Shown here one piece after another: positions 7,439 through 16,572 of a DNA stretch of 64,000 bases (its first letter is position 1; every line of letters starts with the position of its first letter). The stretch covers positions 124,001 through 188,000 of the forward strand of contig NZ_BSSQ01000003.1 of assembly GCF_030161375.1 (NCBI RefSeq), in the 5' to 3' direction. Source of the stretch: Paenibacillus glycanilyticus. Its GTDB lineage: Bacteria > Bacillota > Bacilli > Paenibacillales > Paenibacillaceae. Under the pieces are notes generated by a model. The model was not told the DNA's origin and did not search any database. It saw nothing but the letters and a program-made list of their open reading frames with translations. The translations under genes were made by a program, and so were the position numbers.

Positions 7439-9484
7439 TTATTTCTTCACGGCGTTAGCTTCGCGAACGAGCGAGAAGTATTGATCCGCCAGAACGACTT
7501 GGTACTCAGGACCAAGCTCGGCTGTTACGTTTGCCAGATCTGTAGGCGTCATGCCCCAAGCCAAGATGCCAAGGGATACGAAGAGCGGCGATTTGCCGTC
7601 CCATTTCGCTTTAGCGTCGGCAAGCGCTTTTTTCGTGTCGTTTACGCTGCCAACACCTTGGATGTTGGAGGTAGGAACACCGTCTACCATTTCCGCTTTC
7701 GTGAAGTTATCCCAGCCGATGAAGAGGCCCGGAACTTTGTACAGATCACGGTATGCCGCATTGTTTGCTTTGCTAAGCGGCAGATTCTCACCATTCAGGC
7801 GGTTAAGAACATAAGGAATGTTCATGCCTGTTTTGGTCAGATAATCTTTGGTCTTCTTCAAGTAATCGGCAAATTCTTTTTCCGGCCAAGCCGCTGGGTA
7901 GAGGTAACCCGCGCCGGATGGACCCGCAATGACTTGGTCATTAGCCGTTGCTGTTCCATAGAAGTAGTTCAGCATAGCTGGCGCTGCGTCATAGAGCAAC
8001 GGGCTGGAAGTCCAGTTGATTGGCACCTGGCCGCGTTTTGGATCATCCCACAAAATGCGGAGTCTGTGCTGATTGTATTGCAGGTTATCGCCTTCGCTAA
8101 ACGTGTAAGTCACGTAGATCTTGTTATCCAGCTTCACTGGTTTTGGAGCTTTTGGTTTGGAGAATTCCGGCTTAGTTCCGGAGAATACGCTCATGTTGCT
8201 GAACCAGTCGGCTGCAAGAACGTACACGCCATGGTTAGAAGCGACCTCAACGCCGCTGAACTCCCCTTGGAAGTCGTTGCTGAACCATCCCAAATACGGA
8301 GTGCCCGCTTTTACGTCGGACAAAATTTTCTCGAACAGCTCTTTCTCAGCCGGATCATTGGAATCCAGCCAGAATACCATCGCCTTGTTGGCTACGGCAT
8401 AATCGCGCAGGTAACCATATGGCTCCTTGGTCTGGGAAGAGAACGGTTGGTCATTTGTTGCGCTTACTTTGTACTCGTTCCACATCTCAACGGACATCGT
8501 CAGCTCTTTGGTGCCAGCTGGCGGAGTGAACTTGTACGTGAAATAGTTGCCGCCGTCAGCGAAACGGTGTCCGCCGCTGCCTTGGGATACCTGCGATCCT
8601 TGCGGATCATACAGATAAGGCTTCTCGGCGTCGGTGCCCGGCAGGAAGTGTGCAACTTCTTTGCCGTCAGCCTTCAGCGTAATTTCGTGAACGGCCGCTC
8701 CCCAGCCGTCTTGGGTGAAAGCGTCACCAAATTTAACGTACACATCAGGTTTCGCTACGAAGCTGGACAAGTCCAGATCATACACCTTGCGGTTTTTGGC
8801 ATCGCGCTCTTCCGTTGGCTCCTGTGCGACAACCTTGTATGTATCAACCTGGTTCGCCGGAGGACGTGCCGATACTTCTGGGCTCAGGCCAACGAGCATA
8901 CGGTGAGTCGTTTCTTTCCACAGGTTCTCATACTGCCAAGTATAAGCATCCACGCGGTCCTTGAACTTGCCTTGGAAATCCTCGATTACTTTGAAGTTGT
9001 AAGGTGCGGCTTCCAGCTTCTTAGCCAGCTCAGGGCTTACCGCCACGCCATCGCGAAGTCCGGCGAGCGTTGTAGCCACGTTTACGGAATCCGGCACGTT
9101 AGGATCATAGATAATAATGCCTTTGATTTCTTTTTGGTATTTCTTCAAAATGTCATAATAATCGTCGCGCACTTTATAATCGACGTCCAGATCATTCAGC
9201 CATTTGAACTTGCCTTCTTCCTTGTTCTCGAGCAAGTAAATGCGTGGTTCCTTGCGGTTCACAATCCCTTGCAGCGTGGAAAATAACAGCTTTACATCGC
9301 CCGGAGCATCGTAAATGTCCGCTACATCCAGCTGTTTAGCCTGCTTGAAGGTCGGAAGTTGCTGGCTCTCCGGCCATGAGATCGTGGATCCTTGCGCCGC
9401 CGGTTGCGGCCCGGCATATGTTCCAGCCGAGAAAGACAGCGTACTGACAATTGCCAAACTGATTGCCGTTAACTTTCGAATCAT
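7439..9484 (-). CDS. Secreted GxGYxYP-domain putative glycoside hydrolase
   Basis: 681 aa. A signal peptide (MIRKLTAISLAIVSTLSFSA, cleavage near TYAGP) leads into an N-terminal region and then the GxGYxYP domain. The family signature GPSGAGYLYPAAWPE is at about residues 520-535. The middle part (residues 230-330) looks like a carbohydrate-binding beta-sandwich. The family is predicted to act on glycans, but its substrate is not established to my knowledge. The gene is separated from the upstream GH2 operon by a terminator, yet lies in the same polysaccharide locus and likely works outside the cell on a related glycan. Confidence 0.85.
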   Translation of the reverse strand: MIRKLTAISLAIVSTLSFSAGTYAGPQPAAQGSTISWPESQQLPTFKQAKQLDVADIYDAPGDVKLLFSTLQGIVNRKEPRIYLLENKEEGKFKWLNDLDVDYKVRDDYYDILKKYQKEIKGIIIYDPNVPDSVNVATTLAGLRDGVAVSPELAKKLEAAPYNFKVIEDFQGKFKDRVDAYTWQYENLWKETTHRMLVGLSPEVSARPPANQVDTYKVVAQEPTEERDAKNRKVYDLDLSSFVAKPDVYVKFGDAFTQDGWGAAVHEITLKADGKEVAHFLPGTDAEKPYLYDPQGSQVSQGSGGHRFADGGNYFTYKFTPPAGTKELTMSVEMWNEYKVSATNDQPFSSQTKEPYGYLRDYAVANKAMVFWLDSNDPAEKELFEKILSDVKAGTPYLGWFSNDFQGEFSGVEVASNHGVYVLAADWFSNMSVFSGTKPEFSKPKAPKPVKLDNKIYVTYTFSEGDNLQYNQHRLRILWDDPKRGQVPINWTSSPLLYDAAPAMLNYFYGTATANDQVIAGPSGAGYLYPAAWPEKEFADYLKKTKDYLTKTGMNIPYVLNRLNGENLPLSKANNAAYRDLYKVPGLFIGWDNFTKAEMVDGVPTSNIQGVGSVNDTKKALADAKAKWDGKSPLFVSLGILAWGMTPTDLANVTAELGPEYQVVLADQYFSLVREANAVKK

Positions 9485-9589
9485 GTTCCCAACACCTCTT
9501 ATAGTTTGATTAGTGATGCTTCAAGTTCGAAAACGAAACGCTGACTCCCCACCTCCCAGAGGTTCATCTTAGCTGTGGTCCACACACAA

Positions 9590-9615
9590 GACATATTATA
9601 TATATTGTATATGTC
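9590..9615. promoter_or_regulatory. AT-rich near-palindrome upstream of the GxGYxYP gene
   Basis: GACATAT (9590-9596) is mirrored by ATATGTC (9609-9615) around a TA-rich centre, about 105 bases before the start codon. It could be an operator overlapping the promoter. No regulator can be assigned. Confidence 0.35.
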
Positions 9616-9710
9616 ATTTCAATACATTCGACAAAAATTTCCAAATAAATAGTTCCTTTTATTCCCTTTGGAGGTCTTTAGTTTCAATTTTCCAGCTGCC
9701 CGGCAACGTA

Positions 9711-9754
9711 AAAAGGACTGTTCCCATAGCTTTCGGCTTTGGGAACAGTCCTTT
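9711..9754 (-). terminator. Terminator of the SBP-permease-GH2 operon
   Basis: AAAGGACTGTTCCC pairs with GGGAACAGTCCTTT around a 15-base loop, with flanking A/T runs, 14 bases past the GH2 stop. Confidence 0.9.
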
Positions 9755-9767
9755 GATATACTCCGCT

Positions 9768-11522
9768 TTAGTCCTCGATTGCCGCCTTGCGGCTGTTAAT
9801 GCGCCGGATAAGCTCCGGATCAAACTTCGCCCGTCTGTCATACGTGTACAGGCCGTTAACTTCCTGCTCTACGTCATACAGCTGCGTGTAGCAGAAACCA
9901 AACATCATCGGATGATCAAGCAACGCATCCGTCAGCCCCGCATAACGGGCAAGAAACGCCTCTTCCGAGGTCGGTCTGTCGCCATAGCCCCAGGATTTCT
10001 CATCCTTCTGCTCCGGGTTCCACCAGATTCCGCCGTATTCGCTGACGAAATAAGGCTGGCCTTCATAGCTCTGCCTCTTCGGGAATGTGTTAAATACCTC
10101 GCCGCCATTCTTCATTGGCTCGTATCTGGCCTTGAACGTCTCCGGATTCTGGTCATAATCATGGACGTCGAATATATCCGTCACGACATGGAAATTGCCG
10201 CTCGTATCGATGACAGGACGCGTGGGGTCCACCCGCTTCGTCACGTCATAGACAATGCGGAGCACTTCGTTATTTTGCTTGGCGCCGTCCTTATCCCAAG
10301 TCTCGTTGAACGGGCACCAGCCAATAAGCGCAGGATGGTTGAAGTCGCGTTCGATCCCTTCCAGCCATTCCGGCAAAAAGCCGGCCAGTCCCTCCGTTGT
10401 CGTAATATCGAGGCCCCAGTTGGCATGCTCCCCCCATACGAGGTAGCCAAGCTTATCCGCCCAATACAGGAAGCGAGGCTCGAACATTTTCTCGTGCAGC
10501 CTAGCTCCGTTGAAGCCAAGTCCCATCGATATTTCGATATCGTTCCGCAGATCCTCGTCGCTTGGAGCCGTATATACGCCATCCGGGTAAAAACCTTGAT
10601 CCAGCACAAGCCGCTGAAACACGGATTTGCCGTTGATCCGGAACGCCATCCCGTCCAGCTTCACGCTGCGAAGCCCAAAATACGACTGCACGGCATCGAA
10701 GATCTGGCCATCCCGCGCCAGACTTAGCTCCAGATCATACAATTCCGGCTTGCCCGGTTCCCAAAGATGAACTTCGGATAACGGCAGCATTAGCTTAGCC
10801 GACGAACCGGTAACCTTCATCACCGCAGAACCAGCGTCTATACCTTCGTATAAGGCTTTTACAGTGAGCGTTGTACCACTCTCTATCCCGCTTCCGCCAA
10901 GCTGCAGCTCTATATGCGCGCAAGCATTGTCCGGATCGGGAACAAGCTTCATGCTTGCCATATAAACATCCGGCACATGTTCCAGCCACACCGTCTGCCA
11001 GATGCCCGTTGTACGGGTATAATCGCAGCCCGAGGAATAATATCCCCCGCATTGCTTGCCCCGCGGCTGACGGCCGGAACGCAAATCATCCTTCGCGTAG
11101 ACGGTAACCGCGTTGCTCTCCGCCGTAACCGCTGTCGTAATATCAAAGCTGAAGGAAGAATAACCGCCGCGGTGTTTGCCAACGGACACGCCGTTTACCC
11201 ATACTTCGGCTTCATAATCCACGGCGCCGAAGTGAAGCAGAATACGCCCGCCGCCATTAAGCCAATGGCCCGGTACGACTAATTCTCTTTTGTACCAGAC
11301 CGCGGCCATAAAATCCTTATGCTCTACGCCCGAAAGCTTGCTTTCCGGACAGAACGGTACCGTAATCGTTCCGGCCAACTCGTGACTGGCCTCTTGGAAC
11401 CCTCGTTCTTTGCCGCTGTTGCCATGGTCGATTTCGAACTGCCAATCGCCGTTCAGATTAATCCAATCCGGTCGTACCCACTGGGGACGCGGATATTCGG
11501 GACGTGGAATCGTAGTTATCAT
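9768..11522 (-). CDS. Glycoside hydrolase family 2 (beta-galactosidase/beta-glucuronidase type), cytoplasmic
   Basis: 584 aa without a signal peptide. The GH2 sugar-binding jelly roll (about residues 10-170, DWQFEIDHG and VWVNGVSVGKHRGGYSSFSF), an immunoglobulin-like middle domain and a TIM barrel follow in order. The acid/base Glu is in FNETWDK (about residue 400) and the nucleophile Glu in YFVSEYGGIWWN (about 500). It would split beta-linked sugars from oligosaccharides brought in by the transporter encoded upstream. It is last in the operon, 35 bases after the second permease. At under 600 aa it is shorter than LacZ and closer to beta-glucuronidase-sized members. The substrate cannot be read from the sequence. 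Confidence 0.9.
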   Translation of the reverse strand: MITTIPRPEYPRPQWVRPDWINLNGDWQFEIDHGNSGKERGFQEASHELAGTITVPFCPESKLSGVEHKDFMAAVWYKRELVVPGHWLNGGGRILLHFGAVDYEAEVWVNGVSVGKHRGGYSSFSFDITTAVTAESNAVTVYAKDDLRSGRQPRGKQCGGYYSSGCDYTRTTGIWQTVWLEHVPDVYMASMKLVPDPDNACAHIELQLGGSGIESGTTLTVKALYEGIDAGSAVMKVTGSSAKLMLPLSEVHLWEPGKPELYDLELSLARDGQIFDAVQSYFGLRSVKLDGMAFRINGKSVFQRLVLDQGFYPDGVYTAPSDEDLRNDIEISMGLGFNGARLHEKMFEPRFLYWADKLGYLVWGEHANWGLDITTTEGLAGFLPEWLEGIERDFNHPALIGWCPFNETWDKDGAKQNNEVLRIVYDVTKRVDPTRPVIDTSGNFHVVTDIFDVHDYDQNPETFKARYEPMKNGGEVFNTFPKRQSYEGQPYFVSEYGGIWWNPEQKDEKSWGYGDRPTSEEAFLARYAGLTDALLDHPMMFGFCYTQLYDVEQEVNGLYTYDRRAKFDPELIRRINSRKAAIED

Positions 11523-11557
11523 AAATCAGTGATCTCCTTTGCTATTAACTTTTGCGA

Positions 11558-12457
11558 TTAGCCTTTGATTGAACCGACGTAAACGCCCTTCACAAAATAC
11601 TTCTGAAGGAACGGATATACCATCAGAATCGGCAGGGTCGAGAATACAATCGTGCAATATTTCACCAATTCCCGGAACGCCGTCGCGCTGGACGCGCTGT
11701 CGATAATAACGCCGCCGGCGCTTCCCTGCGTCGTTGCCGTTGAATCATTCGCAACCAGAATTTCCTTCAGCAAGAGCTGCAGCGGGAAATGGTCGCGGTC
11801 CTTAAGCAGTACCATCGCGTTAAACCAGGAGTTCCAATTGCCCACGAGATAATAGAGGAAAATAACGGCGAGCGTAGCTTTGGAGAGCGGTATAATCACG
11901 TTGACAAGCAGCTTCAGCTGGCTTGCGCCATCCATAGTGGCCGCTTCCTCGAGCTCCGACGGAATCGACTGGAAGCCGGTCCGCAGCACGATCATATTCC
12001 ATGTATTTAGAGCCGTCGGCAAAATCATCGCCCACAGATTGTTATACAAGCCAATATCCTTCATTAATAAGAACCACGGGATTAATCCGCCGCCGAAAAA
12101 CATCGTAATCGTAATAATGATCATGATGTATTTTTTGAAATATAAATCCCGTCTGGATAATACAAATGCACCCATAATGGTCATGAGCATATTAACCAAT
12201 GTTCCAAGCCCTACATACATAATGGTATTCTTGTAACCTACTAATAGACTATCGTCTTTAAATATGAGCTTGTAACCGTCAATCGTAAATCCAAGCGGGT
12301 TCAATAATATGCCTTTATGCGCTACCAGTCTAGCCGGATCACTGACGGAAGCAAACACGATATGGACGATCGGATACAGACAACACAAAGTCAAAGCTGC
12401 TAGCAGAATATAGATTGTAATATCAAATGCTCTGTTGCTGATCGAATGGTATTTCAT
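11558..12457 (-). CDS. Carbohydrate ABC transporter permease, LplC/YtcP type
   Basis: 299 aa with about six membrane helices (for example ITIYILLAALTLCCLYPIVH at the N-terminus). The permease loop EAATMDGASQLKLLVNVIIPLSKA carries the EAA motif that docks the ATPase. The C-terminus (YPFLQKYFVKGVYVGSIKG) is the usual ending of this subfamily. It forms the inner-membrane channel with the upstream LplB-type permease for an oligosaccharide. No ATPase gene is in this locus, so a shared MsmX-type ATPase is probably used. Confidence 0.93.
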   Translation of the reverse strand: MKYHSISNRAFDITIYILLAALTLCCLYPIVHIVFASVSDPARLVAHKGILLNPLGFTIDGYKLIFKDDSLLVGYKNTIMYVGLGTLVNMLMTIMGAFVLSRRDLYFKKYIMIIITITMFFGGGLIPWFLLMKDIGLYNNLWAMILPTALNTWNMIVLRTGFQSIPSELEEAATMDGASQLKLLVNVIIPLSKATLAVIFLYYLVGNWNSWFNAMVLLKDRDHFPLQLLLKEILVANDSTATTQGSAGGVIIDSASSATAFRELVKYCTIVFSTLPILMVYPFLQKYFVKGVYVGSIKG

Positions 12458-12476
12458 TGTATAGCCCTCTCCTTTC

Positions 12477-13391
12477 CTACCATAAGCTCACGTCGGATTT
12501 ACGGCTTGCTATTCTATTCGTTACCCACAGCAGGGCAAAGTTCACTAACGAACTGACAAGTCCAACGGCCGTCGAGTAGCTCAAGCTGGCTTCGCGCAAG
12601 CCCCGGCGGTAAACATAGGAAGCAATAACATCAGCTCTATCGTAAGTAAGCGGGTTATAGAGAAGGATGATTTTCTCATAGCTGGACGCCATGATGCCGC
12701 CTACGGCGAAGATAAACAAAATGATGATAACCGGGCTGATTTGCGGCAGCGTAATATGCCACATTTTCTTCAGTCTGCCAATCCCGTCTATATCCGCAGC
12801 TTCGTATAGCGTCGAATCAATGGAGCTCATGGCCGCGAGATAGATAATGCTGGACCATCCGATCGTCTGCCAGATGTCAGAGAACGTATAGATCGGCCGG
12901 AAGAACGAAGAGTAACCTAGCAAAGAAGTATACTCTTTGCCCGTGATCAGCTGCACCAGCTGGGTAATAACCCCTTCATCCGCCGTAAAAATATGAATCA
13001 TCCCGCACACGACGACAAGTGAAATAAAATGCGGCATGTACGTTACCGTCTGTACGACTTTCTTGAATTTGCCGTCACGGATTTCATTCAGCATAAGAGC
13101 GAGAATGATTGGAGCCGTGAAGCCAAATGCCAGCCCCCACACGTTCAGGAGCAGCGTGTTTTTGACCACCCGCCAGAAGTACGGCCCTTGAAAGAAATCA
13201 ACAAAATGCTTCAATCCCACCCAATCGCTGTTCGCAAAACCCAGCAGTGGCTTGAAATCCTTAAAAGCGATCAATAGCCCCCACATCGGTCCATAACAGA
13301 AAACAACAAACCATACGATGACCGGTACGGCCAATACATACGCAAACCAGTTTTTCCTGAAATCCTTTTTAATGATTTGACCCGTTCTCAT
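12477..13391 (-). CDS. Carbohydrate ABC transporter permease, LplB/YteP type
   Basis: 304 aa. The N-terminus (YVLAVPVIVWFVVFCYGPMW) and the motif ALMLNEIRDGKFKKVVQTVT are typical of LplB-type permeases. The ATPase-docking loop reads YEAADIDGIGRLKKMWHITL. It pairs with the LplC-type permease encoded 20 bases downstream and with the lipoprotein encoded upstream. Six transmembrane segments are expected. Confidence 0.93.
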   Translation of the reverse strand: MRTGQIIKKDFRKNWFAYVLAVPVIVWFVVFCYGPMWGLLIAFKDFKPLLGFANSDWVGLKHFVDFFQGPYFWRVVKNTLLLNVWGLAFGFTAPIILALMLNEIRDGKFKKVVQTVTYMPHFISLVVVCGMIHIFTADEGVITQLVQLITGKEYTSLLGYSSFFRPIYTFSDIWQTIGWSSIIYLAAMSSIDSTLYEAADIDGIGRLKKMWHITLPQISPVIIILFIFAVGGIMASSYEKIILLYNPLTYDRADVIASYVYRRGLREASLSYSTAVGLVSSLVNFALLWVTNRIASRKSDVSLW

Positions 13392-13418
13392 CCATACACC
13401 GCCTTATATCCCAGGTAG

Positions 13419-13461
13419 GGGAATAGCCGCCCGCGCGATGTTCGCACGAACAGCTATGCCC
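13419..13461 (-). other. Intercistronic hairpin between binding protein and permease genes
   Basis: GGGAATAGC (13419-13427) pairs with GCTATGCCC (13453-13461) with one mismatch, enclosing an inner TGTTCG/CGAACA stem. It lacks a T run. It sits 3' of the binding-protein gene inside the operon, where hairpins commonly protect the mRNA and raise the binding protein to permease ratio. Confidence 0.5.
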
Positions 13462-13497
13462 TTTCTTCTCCTGTATGAAGCTTCCTAATCGTAAGCG

Positions 13498-15243
13498 TTA
13501 TCGAGCGTTATACCGGTCAAGCGCAGCCTGATGGATGCTCAGGAACTCGTCGAGGCCCATCTTTTTCGCTTCGCTCAGGAATTTGTCGTACGCATCTACC
13601 GGCAACTGCCCTTTCACAATCTTGGCAAAATATTCGTTGCGGAGAGTCGACAGCTGGTTGCCAAGCTCCGCTTCACGGGAAGCTTCTTCCGTTGTGAACG
13701 TAATAGGAGGCATCGCTACGCTCGTATCCATATTCTCGGTCCAAGTTTTCCGAATGTCGCCCGAGTAGCTGCCTTCCGCCACGATAAGCGGGTTGGAGTT
13801 ATGCTCGTCGCGGATGTCCGGCCAAGAGTGCATGCGGTATTTCACTAGGGTAGTAGCAACCGGCTGGCCGTCCGGATCTTTGTAAATGTAGCTGTCCGGT
13901 TGGAAGTAAGGTTTGCCTGTCTCGTCAACCAGATGCACCTTGCCGTATTCGCCGTAGTTCAGAATCTCCCAGCCCTTCTTGCTGTAAGCAAAGTCGAGCC
14001 ATCTCATTGCCGCTTCCACGTCGTCGGCCTGAGTCGTAATGGCAGCGGATCTGCCTGTACGCTTGAAGTTCTTGTACGTTGTAGCCGACTTATCTCCCGC
14101 ATTCAGAACCGGGTTCAGAGCGCCAACGAAGTCAATATTGTTCTGCTGCTTCCAGTAGCTCCACATGGTATCCGGGGAGTCCATCATAACCGCGGTTTTA
14201 TCTGAGATCGCGCTCGCCATCCGCTGGTTGAAGTCTGCTGTCGCCCAGTCTTTGTTCAGCAGACCTTCCTTGTTCCATTGCTGCATGGTAGCGAGGTAAT
14301 CCTTCGCTTTCGGCTGGGCTGGTCCCCATTGCACTTTGCCGTCCGCATCCATAAACGTCCAATCCCATACGCCGTAAGCGCCGTTAATGATGCCGGTAAA
14401 GATCTGGCCGTATGTCGAACCGTAGTTAAGCGGCTCGCTGTAGCCAACTTCCTTCGCTTTGGTTAGGAAGGTATGCCACTCATCGATCGTATTAGGGACT
14501 TCCAGTCCCGTTTTCTCAAGCGCTTCCTTCTTGATCAGCATGCCGAACCACATCCATTCGGAATAAGGAGCAATGCCGTAGAAGCCAAGCAGCTTGCCGC
14601 TATCCGTTACGGTTGTTTTTCTTCTTGTCTCATCGGAGTTGCGCCATTCGGAATAGTTCGGAGCGTATTTATCCATATAATCGGTCAAATCCAGATAAGC
14701 GCCGTCCTTAACGCCCGCTTCAAGGCCGCCCGGGTAACGTTCCGGCTCAATGACAATGTCAGGCAGCTCGCCCGAGGACATCATCAGAGTAAAAGCATCC
14801 GCTTCCTGGCCAACCGGAGGCGTAATGAAGTTTACTTTGATACCGGTCAACTTCTCCACTTGCTTTTGTACAACTTGATTATTCATCTCCGGGATCTGCG
14901 AGTCCGCCGGCAGCCAAATATCGAGCGTTGTGTCTTTCTTGTAAGGATAAGCATCATAGTGGCTTGGAATCTTCTCGTCGTACAAATCGCCAAGATACGT
15001 ATCGTTTAAGGTGTTATTCACTTCATCCATCTGTTCTTGCGTTGGTGCTTTATTGCCGCGGATCGTCGTGCTAATGTCGGAAAAAGCCGCGGTTTCCGCC
15101 GGTGCATCCGAGCTTTCGGTTGTTGCGGCCGGATCGGCGGATTCCTTCGGTTCATTATTGTTGTTGCTGCAAGCCGCCAGAGTAGAGCCGGCCACCACGG
15201 ATACGAGCAACAGGTTAAGCAGACGTTTTGTCGTTGTTCCCAT
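13498..15243 (-). CDS. Extracellular sugar-binding lipoprotein, LplA type
   Basis: 581 aa. The lipoprotein signal (LLLVSVVAGSTLAACSNNNN) has its lipobox Cys at about residue 25, followed by an acidic, Ala/Thr-rich tether. The rest is the large (over 500 aa) type of extracellular solute-binding protein found with LplB/LplC permeases. It includes GVKDGAYLDLTDYMDKYAP and a C-terminal KMGLDEFLSIHQAALDRYN. It captures an oligosaccharide at the cell surface. It is the first gene of the operon that ends with the GH2 enzyme. Confidence 0.93.
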   Translation of the reverse strand: MGTTTKRLLNLLLVSVVAGSTLAACSNNNNEPKESADPAATTESSDAPAETAAFSDISTTIRGNKAPTQEQMDEVNNTLNDTYLGDLYDEKIPSHYDAYPYKKDTTLDIWLPADSQIPEMNNQVVQKQVEKLTGIKVNFITPPVGQEADAFTLMMSSGELPDIVIEPERYPGGLEAGVKDGAYLDLTDYMDKYAPNYSEWRNSDETRRKTTVTDSGKLLGFYGIAPYSEWMWFGMLIKKEALEKTGLEVPNTIDEWHTFLTKAKEVGYSEPLNYGSTYGQIFTGIINGAYGVWDWTFMDADGKVQWGPAQPKAKDYLATMQQWNKEGLLNKDWATADFNQRMASAISDKTAVMMDSPDTMWSYWKQQNNIDFVGALNPVLNAGDKSATTYKNFKRTGRSAAITTQADDVEAAMRWLDFAYSKKGWEILNYGEYGKVHLVDETGKPYFQPDSYIYKDPDGQPVATTLVKYRMHSWPDIRDEHNSNPLIVAEGSYSGDIRKTWTENMDTSVAMPPITFTTEEASREAELGNQLSTLRNEYFAKIVKGQLPVDAYDKFLSEAKKMGLDEFLSIHQAALDRYNAR

Positions 15244-15259
15244 GTTTATCCCCCTTAAT

Positions 15260-15274
15260 TGTCAACGTTTTCAA
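15260..15274 (-). promoter_or_regulatory. Catabolite-responsive (cre-like) site before the first ABC operon
   Basis: The minus strand reads TTGAAAACGTTGACA, 14 of 15 matches to the CcpA consensus WTGNAARCGNWWWCA. It lies 17 bases before the binding-protein start codon, downstream of any likely promoter, which would fit roadblock repression by CcpA. Confidence 0.6.
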
Positions 15275-15409
15275 ATGCAAATATTGAAATTAATTGAACA
15301 GATTTGCGATAAAACTAGCGATATAACGATTTTCATCCTTTCAAATTCGCAAAAAAACTATTTAATTACAGAAATCATGTATCAATAAGTAAAAAAAAAT
15401 GACTGATTC

Positions 15410-16363
15410 CTATTCTCCTGAAGGCAACTTCAAGGCCATCTCATCTCCGTAAGGCACTCCGAAGTCGGGTGTCCCGTCCGGATTCCAACCAAATCTCTGA
15501 ATGCGTGTCGCGCGATGTTTGGTATCGACACCTGGTGCGGGCAGCGCATGGAAAACGATCCAGTCCTCTGAACTATCCGGAGATTTCGTAAAGCTGTTAT
15601 GCCCGGTCGCGTACACGCCGTTGTCTACGCTTTTCTTAAATACTGGCTGCATCGTCTTTGTCCAGGACTGCGCCGCCATCGGATCTGCCGATTCATCCAT
15701 CGCAAGCATCCCTAGCGAATAATCCTCAGACCAAGTGGTGCTGGCTGAATAAACAAGAAATACTTTTCCGTTGCGCTTCAGCATGACCGGTCCTTCATTA
15801 ATGGCCATGCCGCCTTGCTTTTCCCAATCCAGCGTAGGCGCCGTGAGCAAGGTTTGTTCACCGGTTAATGTCCACGGATTTGTCATTCCCATGATGTAAA
15901 TGGCGGATCCGTAATCCGGAAAATGTCCATAGCCCGCATACAAGAAATACAGCTGGTCCTTTAGTTGGAACACGGTACCGTCTAGTCCCGCTACGGGAGT
16001 TGGCAATGCGCCTTTCCATACCCACTGCCCTTCTAGCGGATCGGCGCTAGCATTCTCCAATACGCAAATTCGGCGCGACTCATCTCCTCCTCCATCGTTG
16101 GCCGTGTAATAGACGTACCAACTGTTGTTCAGGAAGTGAATTTCCGGCGCCCACAAGTGACTGCTGTACAATCCCCCGGGTTCCGGTGTCCAAATGGTTT
16201 GTTTGCGCCCTTCCGCAATTCCCGATAAACGATCCGACCGCGTAAGCTCCAGGCGATTCCCCCTCGTGCACATGAAGTAATAATATCCGTCGGTATGCTG
16301 ATAAACCCAAGGATCGGCAGCGCTTTCAACTACGGGATTGCAAAACGTCTCAGCTTGTGCCAT
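15410..16363 (-). CDS. Glycoside hydrolase family 43, intracellular
   Basis: 317 aa, no signal peptide, a single five-bladed propeller. Its catalytic set is visible. The base Asp is in ESAADPWVYQHTDGYYYF near residue 17, the pKa-tuning Asp in GLDGTVFQL, and the acid Glu in INEGPVMLKRNGKVFLVYSA. GH43 enzymes remove arabinose or xylose from oligosaccharides. The domain is similar to the first half of the secreted enzyme at 52302-54146 (both have WAPEIHF/Y, NEGP and SFTxSPD blocks). An AAGGAGAG site precedes the start. It is transcribed separately from the AraC gene upstream. Confidence 0.9.
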   Translation of the reverse strand: MAQAETFCNPVVESAADPWVYQHTDGYYYFMCTRGNRLELTRSDRLSGIAEGRKQTIWTPEPGGLYSSHLWAPEIHFLNNSWYVYYTANDGGGDESRRICVLENASADPLEGQWVWKGALPTPVAGLDGTVFQLKDQLYFLYAGYGHFPDYGSAIYIMGMTNPWTLTGEQTLLTAPTLDWEKQGGMAINEGPVMLKRNGKVFLVYSASTTWSEDYSLGMLAMDESADPMAAQSWTKTMQPVFKKSVDNGVYATGHNSFTKSPDSSEDWIVFHALPAPGVDTKHRATRIQRFGWNPDGTPDFGVPYGDEMALKLPSGE

Positions 16364-16437
16364 CTACTCTCTCCTTTTCTTGCTCCTCATAACTTCTTGC
16401 ATCTCCTATTATCTAGGAGACCTCCTGCGCCAAACAA

Positions 16438-16454
16438 TTGCGAAAGCGCTTCAC
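16438..16454 (-). promoter_or_regulatory. cre-like element upstream of the GH43 gene
   Basis: The core GAAAGCGCTTCAC is the same 13-mer found, on the opposite strand, at the start of the second transporter operon (28802-28817). It matches the centre of CcpA or LacI-family sites but the flanks are poor. Confidence 0.4.
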
Positions 16455-16497
16455 TTTCCGCTCAAAAAAGTTTGAGCCAAATCAATTTCGTCGGTCG

Positions 16498-16571
16498 AAA
16501 AAAAGCCGTCCTCTAGCGAGCAATGCCATTAAGATAGACTTTACTTAATGACATTGCTCCAGGACGGCTTT
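16498..16571 (-). terminator. Long hairpin terminator of the AraC gene
   Basis: AAAGCCGTCCT and AGGACGGCTTT form the base, continued by GAGCAATG/CATTGCTC and CATTAAG/CTTAATG, giving a stem of more than 25 pairs. An A run on the plus strand gives the T run on the minus strand. Confidence 0.9.
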
Positions 16572-16572
16572 A

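Noticed and set aside
7382..9286. Long open frame of 634 codons on the plus strand
   Set aside because: It lies exactly opposite the GxGYxYP gene, has no ribosome site or recognisable domain, and is a codon-bias shadow. The same holds for the plus-strand frames at 1254-2225 and 9753-10727.
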